Source of the DNA: Caballeronia jiangsuensis
GTDB taxonomy: Bacteria > Pseudomonadota > Gammaproteobacteria > Burkholderiales > Burkholderiaceae
Direction: 5' to 3'
NCBI GenBank assembly: GCA_000648925.1
Contig: JFHF01000011.1
Span: 62,001 to 126,000 of the forward strand
Length of the DNA: 64,000 bases
Both the position numbers and the translations under genes were made by a program. Of the stretch, positions 10,215 through 21,323 are shown piece after piece. The notes beneath the pieces were generated by a model that saw only the letters and a program-made list of their open reading frames with translations, made no database searches and had not been told where the DNA came from. Each line of letters opens with the position of its first letter. The stretch's first letter is position 1.

Positions 10215-10799
10215 ATGCTGAAAAAGCTGCTGATGCTGTGCTTAGCGTTCATGCTGTCGATGGGAGCGGCCTTCGCCGCGGTCGATGTCAATACCGCAGA
10301 TCAAGCCGCGCTGGAAGCGGTGAAGGGTCTGGGTCCGGTGAAGTCGAAGGCGATCGTCGACGAGCGCACGAAGAACGGCCCGTTCAAGGACGCCGACGAT
10401 CTCGCGACCCGCGTCAAGGGGCTCGGCACCAAGTCGGTGGCGAATCTGGAGCAGAACGGCCTGACGATCGGCGGTTCGTCGCTGCCGCCCACAGGCAAGA
10501 CGTCGAAGCCCGCGACCTCATCGACGCAAGGCGGCAGCGCCGCGCCGAACTCCACGGTGAAGTCATCGACGGCGGCCACCGCCGCGACGTCGCCAGCGGC
10601 CACCACGGCGCAGACGCCGGCCACGGCACCCGCTGCTCCCGCATCGGGCACGAAGGCATCGAAGAAATCGAAGAAGGAAAGCGCGGCAGCAGCGACGACG
10701 AGCGCATCGGGCACGATGGCCGCGAGCGACGCGAAGCCCGCCAAATCGAAGCGCAGCAAGAAAGATAAGGCCGCCAGCGCCGCGGCCGCCAGTCAGTAA
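10215..10799 (+). CDS. ComEA-like helix-hairpin-helix exported protein
   Basis: A 194-residue protein with a signal peptide (cleavage likely after AAFA, near residue 20), then a ComEA-type double helix-hairpin-helix DNA-binding domain at about residues 22-78, with the characteristic VNTADQAALEAVKGLG opening. The remaining 115 residues are a low-complexity Ala/Thr/Ser/Lys tail ending in Lys-rich clusters. ComEA proteins bind incoming DNA in the periplasm during natural transformation; the basic tail could add DNA affinity, but that is inference. The ATG at 10215 is chosen because it starts the signal peptide. The gene stands alone, with no comEC nearby. Confidence 0.85.
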   Translation: MLKKLLMLCLAFMLSMGAAFAAVDVNTADQAALEAVKGLGPVKSKAIVDERTKNGPFKDADDLATRVKGLGTKSVANLEQNGLTIGGSSLPPTGKTSKPATSSTQGGSAAPNSTVKSSTAATAATSPAATTAQTPATAPAAPASGTKASKKSKKESAAAATTSASGTMAASDAKPAKSKRSKKDKAASAAAASQ

Positions 10800-10954
10800 T
10801 TCTTCGGGGAACCTTGTCGAAGGGAAATTGCCTTCGTTTGACCATCCTTGAACGGCCGCTCGCGGCCGATGCCCGCGCCGCCACGCCCGGTTTTTGAGCC
10901 GGACGCGGCGGCAAGGGCGAACCCACCCCCGCAACCTCTCGTAGTGAGACAGCC

Positions 10955-11416
10955 ATGAGCCTAATCGATATCCTCGCCTCCTCCCTCGGCAATTCGTCGC
11001 AACAACCAGGCGGCCAGCAGGGCCAGTCCGGCCAGGCCGCGCTGATCGCGGCGGCGCTCGCGTTCGTCAACAGCCAGCCGGGCGGCATCATGGGCCTGAT
11101 CCAGCGCTTCCAGCAACACGGCGCGGGCGATGTCGTCCAGTCGTGGATCGGCACCGGCGAGAACAAGCCCATCAGCCCCGACACGCTCACCAACGTGCTG
11201 GGCCAGGACAACGTCGGCGCGCTCGCGCAAAAAGCCGGCGTCTCGGGCGATCAGCTCTCGGGCATGCTGGCCACGGTGCTGCCGCATATCGTCGATCGCG
11301 CGACGCCCAATGGCGAAGTGCCGCCCGAAGGCCAGCTCGATCTGACCGGCGTGCTCGGCTCGCTCGGCAGCCTCACCGGTCTCTTCGGCAAGAGCGAAGA
11401 GCCGAAGCAGGGCTAA
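10955..11416 (+). CDS. YidB family protein (DUF937)
   Basis: A 153-residue protein matching the YidB/DUF937 family. It has an Ala/Gly/Gln-rich helical N-terminus, then the conserved middle containing a WIGTGENKPISPDTL segment, a helix with GQDNVGALAQKAGVS, and a conserved LPHIVDRATPNGEVP stretch. The biochemical role of the family is not established. It has its own terminator and converges on clpB. The start ATG at 10955 opens MSLIDILASSLG; GTAGTGAGA upstream is only a weak ribosome-binding site. Confidence 0.85.
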   Translation: MSLIDILASSLGNSSQQPGGQQGQSGQAALIAAALAFVNSQPGGIMGLIQRFQQHGAGDVVQSWIGTGENKPISPDTLTNVLGQDNVGALAQKAGVSGDQLSGMLATVLPHIVDRATPNGEVPPEGQLDLTGVLGSLGSLTGLFGKSEEPKQG

Positions 11417-11443
11417 GCGCGCTGTTTCGATTCGCATCGAAAG

Positions 11444-11475
11444 AAAGCCCCGCAGGCATCGCGCGCGGGGCTTTT
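11444..11475 (+). terminator. Rho-independent terminator of the YidB-like gene
   Basis: AAAGCCCCGC (11444-11453) pairs with GCGGGGCTTT (11465-11474), followed by TTGCTTTT. It lies 28 bp after the yidB-like stop. Confidence 0.85.
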
Positions 11476-11505
11476 GCTTTTCGGATCGGGTTTCGAGCGA
11501 ACGAA

Positions 11506-11539
11506 AAAAAGGGCAGCGAATCGCTTCGTTGCCCTTTTT
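11506..11539. terminator. Bidirectional terminator between convergent yidB-like gene and clpB
   Basis: AAAAAGGGCAGCGAA pairs with TTCGTTGCCCTTTTT, with one G-U pair and a short loop. The flanking A and T runs let it act on both strands, ending clpB on the minus strand. Confidence 0.85.
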
Positions 11540-11581
11540 GTATGAACGGCCGTCCCGCATCCGGGACGACCGGACCGCGCC

Positions 11582-14179
<2,598 letters not shown>

Positions 14180-14209
14180 TTTTTGAAAGCTCCAATTCTG
14201 AATACGACC

Positions 14210-14238
14210 AAAATGAGGCGCTTTTTGTCACTTTCAAG
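14210..14238 (-). promoter_or_regulatory. Sigma-32 heat-shock promoter of clpB
   Basis: On the minus strand CTTGAAA (14238-14232) is followed by a 13 bp spacer and CCTCATTT (14218-14211). This matches the sigma-32 consensus CTTGAAA/CCCCATNT at all but one position, and it sits about 30 bp before the clpB ATG. Confidence 0.85.
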
Positions 14239-14359
14239 CACGCTTTGGCTCGAAAAGTGCAGTTTTTTGCTCTTCGACAATGACGGCGTCGACCGACTCC
14301 AAGCTCAGGATTGACTGCGGCCTTCGGGTTTTGTTCAGCGCGCGATGCGTCCCGGCGCG

Positions 14360-14857
14360 TCAGGACGAGGCGCGCACCGGCACGAACGCGCCCGCCGGAA
14401 CCGGCGCGATGCTGACGATGCCGAGCAGCCGCGCGAGTTCGTTCGCCGGATGCGCGAGTTCGCCGATCGTATGCTTGTCGAGTTCGGCGAGAAAGGCATC
14501 GCGCGCGGCCGCGAGCACGCCGCGCAGACGGCAGCTCGGCTGAATCACGCAGCGCTGACGCGTTGCATCGCCCTGATCCGCGAAGCAGCCGACGATCGCG
14601 AAATCATTCTCGGTCTTGCGCACGACGTCGCCGATCGTGAGGTCGCGCGACCGCGATGCAATCCGCAGGCCGCCGTTTCGGCCGCGCACGGTTTCGACCC
14701 AGCCGAGCTCGCCGAGTTGCTGGACGATCTTCATCAAGTGATTCTTCGAGATGCCGTATGCATCCGAAATTTCCTGAATCGTCGAAAGGCCCGAAGGTCG
14801 AACGGAGAGATAAAGCAGAACACGCAGCGAATAATCGGTGTAATCGGTGAGTCGCAT
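14360..14857 (-). CDS. nsrR: Rrf2-family regulator, NsrR-type nitric-oxide sensor
   Basis: A 165-residue Rrf2 regulator: winged helix at about residues 1-75 with the conserved MRLTDYTDYSLRVLLYL opening, then three Cys (91, 103, 109) expected to hold an Fe-S cluster that reacts with NO. The C-terminal GCF...CVIQPSCRLRGVL pattern is that of NsrR rather than IscR. The first Cys spacing (11 residues) is longer than in E. coli NsrR (4). The start at 14857 was chosen over an upstream one because it begins exactly at the family N-terminus. It is divergent from a truncated haemoglobin gene, a fitting target for NO control. Confidence 0.85.
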   Translation of the reverse strand: MRLTDYTDYSLRVLLYLSVRPSGLSTIQEISDAYGISKNHLMKIVQQLGELGWVETVRGRNGGLRIASRSRDLTIGDVVRKTENDFAIVGCFADQGDATRQRCVIQPSCRLRGVLAAARDAFLAELDKHTIGELAHPANELARLLGIVSIAPVPAGAFVPVRASS

Positions 14858-15031
14858 GATTTCGCGCGTATAGAGTTGGATGCAAAGGCGCATCGGTGAT
14901 TTGACGGAACGCGCGTCTCGTCAAAAAATCCGCGCAAGGACAGAGAGCGATGTTTAAATCGACGCTGCATGAAACGCAAACGAACGTCCATGCGATTCGG
15001 ACAACCGAGGGCGCCTGAGCACGGAAGCACC

Positions 15032-15067
15032 ATTTTGCGTCATCTTGATATCCTCCGTCAGCAAAAT
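15032..15067. promoter_or_regulatory. Inverted repeat upstream of the truncated haemoglobin gene
   Basis: ATTTTGC (15032-15038) and GCAAAAT (15061-15067) form a 7 bp inverted repeat with a 22 bp spacer containing GTCATCTTGATATC. It ends 36 bp before the haemoglobin start in the nsrR intergene, so it could be an operator. It does not match the published NsrR consensus well. Confidence 0.3.
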
Positions 15068-15103
15068 AACCGATCAACTCTTTCTTTGTTTCGCAGATCG
15101 ACG

Positions 15104-15646
15104 ATGACCACCGAACACGCCGCCACCGACGCTCCGCGCGAGCGCGAACCCAGCGAAGCCAACGTCCGCGCGCTGGTCGAAGCCTTTTATCGCCGCGTCG
15201 ACGACGATCCGCTGCTCGGACCGATCTTTTCGCGCGCGCTCACGGGACGCTGGGACGAGCATCTCGCCAAGATGACGACGTTCTGGTCGAGCCTCGTGCT
15301 CGGTTCGAAGCAATATCGGGGAAACGTGCAGGAAGCGCATCGTCCGATCGACGATATAGAGCCGCGCCACTTCGCGCGCTGGCTGTCGCTGTTTCTGAAT
15401 ACGGTCGAGTCGCGCTACGAGCCGGCCGCCGCCGTGCAGTTCATGGAACCGGCGCTGCGCATCGCGCAGAGCCTGCAACTCAGCAAGTTCGGCTGGGAAT
15501 ATCAGATTCCCGTCGAGCAGCAGGAACTGCTCGCGGCGCTGAAGCGTCAGCGCACGGGCGATGCGCCCGAACCGCGCTTTCCCGAGCGTCCGGACGCGGA
15601 GCCGTTTCCGGCGAAGTTCATCGGCAGATCGGCCGACGACAAGTAA
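15104..15646 (+). CDS. Group III truncated haemoglobin
   Basis: A 180-residue single-domain globin of the truncated, group III (P) type, which binds O2 or NO at a haem. Visible support: the early VEAFYRRVDDDPLLGPIF segment, the HLAKMTTFWSSLVLG helix typical of the family, and the later FMEPALRIAQSLQ helix. About 20 extra N-terminal residues are probably disordered. The ATG at 15104 was chosen because upstream in-frame sequence has no globin character; its ribosome-binding site is weak. Divergent from nsrR, which suggests a role in nitrosative stress (inference). Confidence 0.88.
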   Translation: MTTEHAATDAPREREPSEANVRALVEAFYRRVDDDPLLGPIFSRALTGRWDEHLAKMTTFWSSLVLGSKQYRGNVQEAHRPIDDIEPRHFARWLSLFLNTVESRYEPAAAVQFMEPALRIAQSLQLSKFGWEYQIPVEQQELLAALKRQRTGDAPEPRFPERPDAEPFPAKFIGRSADDK

Positions 15647-15652
15647 CGCCGA

Positions 15653-16126
15653 TCAGGACGGATCGTTTTTCCAGCGCGCGAGCGCCGCATCGTCGGATTC
15701 GCGCGCGTCGACCCAGCGTTCGCCCGCCTCGGTCTTTTCCTTCTTCCAGAACGGCGCCTGCGTCTTGAGATAGTCCATCACGAAGGCGCACGATTCGAAC
15801 GCGTCCGCGCGATGCATCGCCGTCGTCGCGACGAGCACGATCTGATCGAGCGGCTTCAACTTCCCCACGCGATGCACGATCAGCACGTCCGAGCCGCGCC
15901 AGCGCTCGCGAGCCTGATCGGCGATCGCTTCGAGCGATTTTTCCGTCATGCCGGGGTAATGCTCCAGCTCCATCGTTTCGACGGCGCTGCCTTCGTTCAG
16001 ATCGCGCACCGTGCCGACGAAGCACGCGACCGCGCCGACCTTCGGATTGTCGGCGCGCAACGCGGCCACTTCCGCGCTGATGTCGAAATCGGCTTCCTGC
16101 ACGCGGACTTTGGAACGCGTCGACAT
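15653..16126 (-). CDS. moaE: Molybdopterin synthase catalytic subunit MoaE
   Basis: About 157 residues. With MoaD it forms molybdopterin synthase, which inserts two sulphurs into precursor Z in molybdenum cofactor synthesis. Seen: the CFVGTVRD strand, LEHYPGM, the HRVGKLKPLDQIVLV segment, and the catalytic-region lysines in DYLKTQAPFWKKE near the C-terminus. The start is ambiguous: ATG at 16126 (chosen, 1 bp after the moaD stop) or GTG at 16135, which overlaps moaD by 8 bp. Last gene of a moeA-moaD-moaE run; it converges on the haemoglobin gene with only 6 bp between stops. Confidence 0.95.
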   Translation of the reverse strand: MSTRSKVRVQEADFDISAEVAALRADNPKVGAVACFVGTVRDLNEGSAVETMELEHYPGMTEKSLEAIADQARERWRGSDVLIVHRVGKLKPLDQIVLVATTAMHRADAFESCAFVMDYLKTQAPFWKKEKTEAGERWVDARESDDAALARWKNDPS

Positions 16127-16127
16127 G

Positions 16128-16385
16128 TCAGCCACCCGTGACCGGCGGGAAAAACGCGACTTCGCAGCCTTCGGTGATGCGCTGGCCCGGATTCGTCATC
16201 ACGTGATTGCACGCCATGCGCAACGCGCGGCCTTCGGCGAGCGCCTCTTCCCACACGCCGCCGCGCATACGCAGCCAGGCGCGCACATCGCCGACATTGA
16301 CCACCGTGTCCGGCACGCTGACCGTCTCGTTCGCGACGCCCAGCGCCTCGCGCACGCTCGCGAAAAACCTCAGTTCGACTTTCAT
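16128..16385 (-). CDS. moaD: Molybdopterin synthase sulphur carrier MoaD
   Basis: An 85-residue ubiquitin-fold protein ending in the diagnostic Gly-Gly (VAFFPPVTGG), whose C-terminus is adenylated and then thiocarboxylated to carry sulphur to MoaE. The N-terminal MKVELRFFASVREALG matches the family. The ATG (16383-16385) overlaps the moeA stop as ATGA, and its own stop touches the moaE start, so translation of the three is very likely coupled. Confidence 0.95.
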   Translation of the reverse strand: MKVELRFFASVREALGVANETVSVPDTVVNVGDVRAWLRMRGGVWEEALAEGRALRMACNHVMTNPGQRITEGCEVAFFPPVTGG

Positions 16386-17650
16386 ATCAGTTCTGAAAAT
16401 GGGATGAAGCGCACGATCTCGCCGGCGCTGATCGCATGATTCGGCGGATTGTCGATGAGACCGTCGCCCCAGACGGTCGATGTCAGCACGGCCGAACTCT
16501 GGTTGCCGAAGAGATCGAGCCCGCCCGACTCGTTCACGCGCGCGCGCAGGAATTCGTTGCGGCGATCGCCTTTTTTCTGGCTGAAGTCGGCGCGCATCGA
16601 GTGGACGCGCGGCGTGACATTCGTCACGCCCGCGAGACACAACAGGAACGGCCGCACGAACAGCAAAAACGTGCAGAAACTCGACACCGGATTGCCCGGC
16701 AAGCCGATGAAAAATGCCTCGCTTCCTTCGTCGCCGCGCCGCACCGCGCCGAAGGCGAGCGGCTTGCCCGGTTTCATCGCGATCTGCCACATCGAGATGC
16801 GCCCTTCGGCTTCGACTGCCGGTTTCACGTGGTCCTCCTCGCCGACCGACACGCCGCCGCACGTCAGGATGAGATCGTGGTCAGTGGCCGCGCGCCGCAG
16901 CGTTTCGCGCGTCGCATCCAGCCGGTCCGGCACGATGCCGAGATCCGTCACCTCGCAGCCGAGCTTCGCGAGCAGCGACCGCAGCGTGAAGCGGTTCGAG
17001 TTATAGATCGCGCCGGGTTCGAGCGGCTCGCCGGGCATCCTCAGTTCGTCGCCGGTGAAGAAGATCGCGACGCGCACCCGCCGCACGACATCGAGCTGAG
17101 CGCAACCAACCGACGCCGCCAGCCCGAGCGCCTGCGGCGTGAGGCGCGTGCCCGCGGGCAGAATCACCGAATCGCGCCGGATATCCGCGCCTTGCCGCGT
17201 GATCCACTCGCCTGCCGCGGGCGTCTGCGCGAACGCGACGCGACCGTCGTCCGTTGCGTGCGCCATTTCCTGCATGACGACGGTATCCGCGCCGGGCGGC
17301 ACCGTCGCGCCGGTGAAGATGCGCGCGGCCGTGCCCTCCGCGAGCGCTGCGGCCGCGTGACCCGCCGGAATGCGCTGCGACACCGGCAACGCGACGGGCG
17401 CGCCTTCGCTCGCGCCGGCGAGATCGGCGGCGCGGACCGCGTAGCCGTCCATCGAGCTGGTGTGCATCGGCGGGACGTCGAGCGGCGAGGTCACGTCGGC
17501 GGCGAGCACGCGGTTCAGCGCGTCGAGCGTGCCGACGCGCTCGCGGCCATCCACCTGACGCGCGGCGTCGAGCAGACGGCCGAGCGCCTCTGCGGTGGCG
17601 AGCATCGGAGGACGGCTGGAAGCGGCTGGCGTGGTTGACATGGCGTTCAT
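16382..17650 (-). CDS. moeA: Molybdopterin molybdenumtransferase MoeA
   Basis: About 422 residues. Catalyses ligation of molybdate to adenylated molybdopterin, the last step of cofactor assembly. Visible: SSMDGYAVRAAD near residue 65, RIFTGATVPPGAD, IFFTGDEL, the MoCF-domain TCGGVSVGEEDH, and FIGLPGNPVSS with MKPGKPLAFG. Two ATG starts are close (17650, MNAMSTT; 17641, MSTT), and an upstream TTG is unlikely. First gene of the moeA-moaD-moaE operon; moaD overlaps its stop. Confidence 0.95.
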   Translation of the reverse strand: MNAMSTTPAASSRPPMLATAEALGRLLDAARQVDGRERVGTLDALNRVLAADVTSPLDVPPMHTSSMDGYAVRAADLAGASEGAPVALPVSQRIPAGHAAAALAEGTAARIFTGATVPPGADTVVMQEMAHATDDGRVAFAQTPAAGEWITRQGADIRRDSVILPAGTRLTPQALGLAASVGCAQLDVVRRVRVAIFFTGDELRMPGEPLEPGAIYNSNRFTLRSLLAKLGCEVTDLGIVPDRLDATRETLRRAATDHDLILTCGGVSVGEEDHVKPAVEAEGRISMWQIAMKPGKPLAFGAVRRGDEGSEAFFIGLPGNPVSSFCTFLLFVRPFLLCLAGVTNVTPRVHSMRADFSQKKGDRRNEFLRARVNESGGLDLFGNQSSAVLTSTVWGDGLIDNPPNHAISAGEIVRFIPFSELI

Positions 17651-17826
17651 CGTGAAAAGGGACACTGCAATTCCGGTCAACTATTGTAGCGAGAAGGCAG
17701 GCGTCGCACTGCCGGCTCCAGGCAAACCGGTCATGCGGTGCGACTGATGCCGCAAACCATGTGCGTGCCTCAAAGCCGCCGCGGCACGGTGATACACTCG
17801 CAGGCACACTTCCCACGTCCATTTCC

Positions 17827-18372
17827 ATGAAATTCTGTTCCGTCTGCGGCCACGAAGTCGGTCTCGCCATTCCGCCTGGCGACAACCGCGAGCGCTTTGT
17901 CTGCAACAATTGCGGCACGGTTCATTACCAGAATCCGCGCAATGTCGTGGGCACCGTGCCGGTGTGGGACGACAAGGTGCTGCTGTGCCGCCGCGCGATC
18001 GAGCCTCGTTACGGTTACTGGACGCTGCCCGCCGGCTTCATGGAAATGCAGGAGACGACGAGCGAAGGCGCCGCGCGCGAGACGCTCGAGGAAGCGGGCG
18101 CGCGCGTCGAGATCCAGAGCCTCTTCACGCTGCTCAACGTGCCGCACGTGCATCAGGTGCATCTCTTCTATCTGGCGCGGCTGCTCGATATCGAAGTCGA
18201 TCCCGGCGAGGAAAGCCTGGAAGTGAAGCTCTTCGAGGAAAGCGAGATTCCGTGGGACGAGATCGCGTTCCCGACGGTCGGCCAGACGCTGCGCTTTTTC
18301 TTCGCCGACCGCGCCGCCGGCAATTTCACGCTGCATACGGGCGACATTTTCCGCACGCTGCGCGACGGCTGA
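17827..18372 (+). CDS. Nudix hydrolase with N-terminal zinc ribbon
   Basis: A 181-residue protein. Cys4/Cys7 and Cys26/Cys29 form a zinc ribbon. A full Nudix box follows at residues 70-92, beginning GFMEMQE and containing RETLEEAG, so it should cleave a nucleoside-diphosphate derivative with Mg2+. The [14 protein letters not shown] lead-in is usual for the ADP-ribose pyrophosphatase-like, NudC-related subgroup; the exact substrate is unknown. ATG 17827 is chosen since the zinc ribbon starts there. It is 43 bp ahead of aat on the same strand. Confidence 0.9.
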   Translation: MKFCSVCGHEVGLAIPPGDNRERFVCNNCGTVHYQNPRNVVGTVPVWDDKVLLCRRAIEPRYGYWTLPAGFMEMQETTSEGAARETLEEAGARVEIQSLFTLLNVPHVHQVHLFYLARLLDIEVDPGEESLEVKLFEESEIPWDEIAFPTVGQTLRFFFADRAAGNFTLHTGDIFRTLRDG

Positions 18373-18415
18373 TCGCACGCTCGCCGACATCACAGAACGC
18401 CGCCCCCCCGAGAAC

Positions 18416-19147
18416 ATGGTTCCCTGGCTCGCCGACGACGATCCCTTCCCGCCCGTCGAGCGCGCGCTCGATGCGGCGAGCGGCGCGCCGGGCCTGCTCG
18501 CGGCAAGCGCGGATCTTCTGCCCTCACGCCTCATCGACGCTTATGGGCGCGGTATCTTCCCGTGGTATTCGGACGGTCAGCCCGTGCTGTGGTGGAGTCC
18601 CGATCCGCGCATGGTGCTCTTTCCGGCCGAGTTCAAGGTGTCGGATTCGCTGCGCAAGACCCTGAAGCGCGTCGTGCGCGATCCAATCTGGGAAGTTCGC
18701 GTCGACGACGATTTTTCCGCCGTGATGCGCGCCTGCGCGGACACGCCGCGCGACGGCCAGCGCGGCACCTGGATCACCTCGGACATCGTGGACGCGTACA
18801 CCACCTTGCATCGCGCGGGCAACGCCCACAGCGTCGAGACGTGGTACGACGGCGTGCGTGTGGGCGGGCTTTACGGCGTGTCGTTCGGGCGCATGTTCTT
18901 CGGGGAATCGATGTTCGCGCACAGAACCGATGCGTCGAAAATCGCGCTCGCGGCGCTCGTCGGACACTTGCGCCGCAATCAAATTGAGATGATAGACTGC
19001 CAGCAGAACACGTCGCATCTGGCGTCGCTGGGCGGCCGCGAGATCGCGCGCCGCGCGTTCGTCGCGCATCTCCGGCGGGCCACGGCGGAACCGGCGATCG
19101 GCTGGCGCTTCGACAAATCCGTCCTGCTCGACGTGCTGGCGCGCTGA
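18416..19147 (+). CDS. aat: Leucyl/phenylalanyl-tRNA-protein transferase
   Basis: A 243-residue cytosolic enzyme that adds Leu or Phe from tRNA to proteins with N-terminal Arg or Lys, marking them for ClpS/ClpAP. Visible: the [27 protein letters not shown] block near residues 42-70, [38 protein letters not shown], and [14 protein letters not shown]. Length fits the family. It is followed by bpt, the second N-degron transferase; together they cover basic and acidic N-termini. Confidence 0.97.
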   Translation: MVPWLADDDPFPPVERALDAASGAPGLLAASADLLPSRLIDAYGRGIFPWYSDGQPVLWWSPDPRMVLFPAEFKVSDSLRKTLKRVVRDPIWEVRVDDDFSAVMRACADTPRDGQRGTWITSDIVDAYTTLHRAGNAHSVETWYDGVRVGGLYGVSFGRMFFGESMFAHRTDASKIALAALVGHLRRNQIEMIDCQQNTSHLASLGGREIARRAFVAHLRRATAEPAIGWRFDKSVLLDVLAR

Positions 19148-19262
19148 ACGCTTCGCGCGACGCCCGAGCGACAAACGTAATGCAGCCGCCATGCGCGCGC
19201 CCGAAAGAGGATTGCGCGCGCCGGTCGGCAACGACGAGACGACGCCTGCGAGAGCCGCCAAC

Positions 19263-20090
19263 GTGACACATCCGAACGAGCTGCCGCTGTCACCGCTTTC
19301 CGCGCTGCAATTCTATGCAACAGCGCCCTATCCTTGCAGTTATCTGGAAGGGCGCGTCGCGCGCTCGCAGGTCGCCACGCCGAGCCATCTGATCAACTCC
19401 GACGTCTATACCGAACTCGTCAAGGCCGGTTTCCGGCGCTCGGGCGTCTTCACCTATCGTCCGTATTGCGACGGCTGCCGCGCCTGCGTGCCGGTGCGCG
19501 TGCCGGTCGCGCGCTTCGTGCCGAACCGCACGCAGCGGCGCGTGTGGAAGCAGCACGGCGATCTGGTGGCGAGCGTCGCGCCGCTGCATTACGACGAAGA
19601 ACACTACGCGCTCTACATGCGTTATCAGTCGGCGCGGCATGCGGGCGGCGGCATGGATCGCGACAGCCGCGACCAGTACGAGCAGTTCCTGCTGCAAAGC
19701 CGGATCAATTCGCGTCTCGTCGAGTTCCGCGAACCCGTCGATCCGGCGCATCCGGATGCGCCCGGCGTGCTGCGCATGATCAGCATGATCGACATCCTCG
19801 GCGACGGGTTGTCGTCGGTCTATACGTTCTTCGAGCCGGACATGCCGAAGACGAGCTTCGGCACCTTCAACATCCTCTGGCAGATCGAGCAGGCGAAAAG
19901 CCTCGACCTGCCGCACGTCTATCTCGGCTACTGGATTCGCGAAAGCGAAAAGATGGCCTACAAGGCGAATTTCCGGCCGCTGGAGGGCCTGATCGACGGC
20001 CGCTGGACGCTGCTCGATCCCGCGAACACGCAGTCCGCCGGCGCGCTGCCGATGCCCGGACGCATCCACGGTCCGGGCCAGCCGAAATAG
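19263..20090 (+). CDS. bpt: Aspartate/glutamate leucyltransferase Bpt
   Basis: About 275 residues. Transfers Leu from tRNA to proteins with N-terminal Asp or Glu, making them ClpS/ClpAP substrates. The family pattern is clear: [37 protein letters not shown], the Cys cluster [14 protein letters not shown], and [20 protein letters not shown] near the C-terminus. The GTG at 19263 ([11 protein letters not shown]) is preferred over an upstream ATG at 19191 because the conserved family sequence begins there. It lies 115 bp after aat. Confidence 0.95.
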   Translation: MTHPNELPLSPLSALQFYATAPYPCSYLEGRVARSQVATPSHLINSDVYTELVKAGFRRSGVFTYRPYCDGCRACVPVRVPVARFVPNRTQRRVWKQHGDLVASVAPLHYDEEHYALYMRYQSARHAGGGMDRDSRDQYEQFLLQSRINSRLVEFREPVDPAHPDAPGVLRMISMIDILGDGLSSVYTFFEPDMPKTSFGTFNILWQIEQAKSLDLPHVYLGYWIRESEKMAYKANFRPLEGLIDGRWTLLDPANTQSAGALPMPGRIHGPGQPK

Positions 20091-20136
20091 CCGCCCAAGC
20101 ACTTCCGGCAGAGCCCGACCGGCCCGCCGTCCAAAG

Positions 20137-20151
20137 CCGCTAAAATAGCGG
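20137..20151 (+). promoter_or_regulatory. Probable pyrD -10 region inside a dyad
   Basis: CCGCTAAAATAGCGG is a perfect 6 bp inverted repeat with an AAA centre. It contains a TAAAAT -10 box (20141-20146), 41 bp before the pyrD GTG. No good -35 is seen. The same arrangement recurs at both tRNA-Leu promoters. Confidence 0.5.
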
Positions 20152-20186
20152 TCTTAAAAAAATCCGCCGTCGCCGGCTTTCATTTC

Positions 20187-21209
20187 GTGTTCAGTTCCCT
20201 CTATCCGATCGCGCGCTCGCATCTTTTCAAGATGGACGCGGAAGACGCTCATCACCTGACGCTGCGCATGCTGGGCGCCGCCGGCCGCACCGGACTCGCG
20301 GGCATGCTCGCCAAGCGCGGCCCCGATTCTCCCCGCACCGTCATGGGCATCACGTTCCGCAACCCGGTCGGCCTCGCGGCGGGCCTCGACAAGGACGGCG
20401 CGTGCATCGACGGGCTCGCCGCGCTCGGCTTCGGCTTCATCGAGGTGGGCACCGTGACGCCGCGCGCACAGCCGGGCAACCCGCGTCCGCGCATCTTCCG
20501 TCTGCCCGACGCGAACGCGCTCATCAACCGGATGGGTTTCAACAACGGCGGCGTCGATCAGTTCGTCGCGAACGTGAAGGCGGCGCACTATCGCGGCGTA
20601 CTGGGCCTGAACATCGGCAAGAACGCCGATACGCCGATCGAGCGCGCCGCCGAGGACTATCTCTACTGTCTCGAACGCGTCTATCCGTTCGCGAGCTATG
20701 TGACGATCAACATTTCGTCGCCGAACACGAAGAATCTGCGGCAGTTGCAGGGCGCGGGCGAACTCGATTCGCTGCTGGGCGCGCTGAAGGAGAAGCAGAC
20801 GCGGCTGTCCGACCTGCACGGCAAGCTCGTGCCGCTCGCGCTCAAGATCGCGCCCGATCTCGACGACGAGCAGATCAAGTCGATCGCGGGCACGCTGCTC
20901 GCACACAAGATCGACGGCGTGATCGCGACGAACACAACGCTCTCGCGCGCCGCCGTGACCGGCATGAAGCACGGCGACGAAGCCGGCGGCCTGTCGGGAC
21001 GTCCGGTCTTCGATGCGTCGAACGAGGTGATCCGCAAGCTGCGCGCGGAAGTCGGGACCGACGTGCCGATCATCGGCGTAGGCGGGATTTTCTCGGGCGA
21101 GGACGCGCGCGCGAAGCTCGCGGCGGGCGCGTCGCTCGTGCAGATTTATACGGGGCTGATCTATCGCGGCCCGGCGCTCGTGCGCGAATGCGTCGAAGCG
21201 CTCGCGTGA
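20187..21209 (+). CDS. pyrD: Dihydroorotate dehydrogenase (quinone), class 2
   Basis: A 340-residue FMN enzyme at the inner membrane face that oxidises dihydroorotate to orotate with quinone, in pyrimidine synthesis. The membrane-associating N-terminal helix ([23 protein letters not shown]) shows it is class 2. Also visible: [63 protein letters not shown] and [11 protein letters not shown], the FMN phosphate-binding area. The start is GTG at 20187, matching the family N-terminus. Confidence 0.97.
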   Translation: MFSSLYPIARSHLFKMDAEDAHHLTLRMLGAAGRTGLAGMLAKRGPDSPRTVMGITFRNPVGLAAGLDKDGACIDGLAALGFGFIEVGTVTPRAQPGNPRPRIFRLPDANALINRMGFNNGGVDQFVANVKAAHYRGVLGLNIGKNADTPIERAAEDYLYCLERVYPFASYVTINISSPNTKNLRQLQGAGELDSLLGALKEKQTRLSDLHGKLVPLALKIAPDLDDEQIKSIAGTLLAHKIDGVIATNTTLSRAAVTGMKHGDEAGGLSGRPVFDASNEVIRKLRAEVGTDVPIIGVGGIFSGEDARAKLAAGASLVQIYTGLIYRGPALVRECVEALA

Positions 21210-21323
21210 GGCCGCTGATCGCGCATATAGACATGAACAAACGATATGACGCGGCGATTGCATTCTTACTATGATCGCCGCATCTGATAAAGACGCTGTG
21301 CCCATCAAGAGGAAAACAACACA

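Noticed and set aside
10560..10795. Repetitive Ala/Lys codons as a CRISPR-like or tandem repeat array
   Set aside because: No regular repeat and spacer units; it is the low-complexity coding tail of the ComEA-like gene.
15032..15067. Assigning the inverted repeat as an NsrR operator
   Set aside because: It does not match the AAGATGYATTT-type half sites; kept only as an unassigned repeat.
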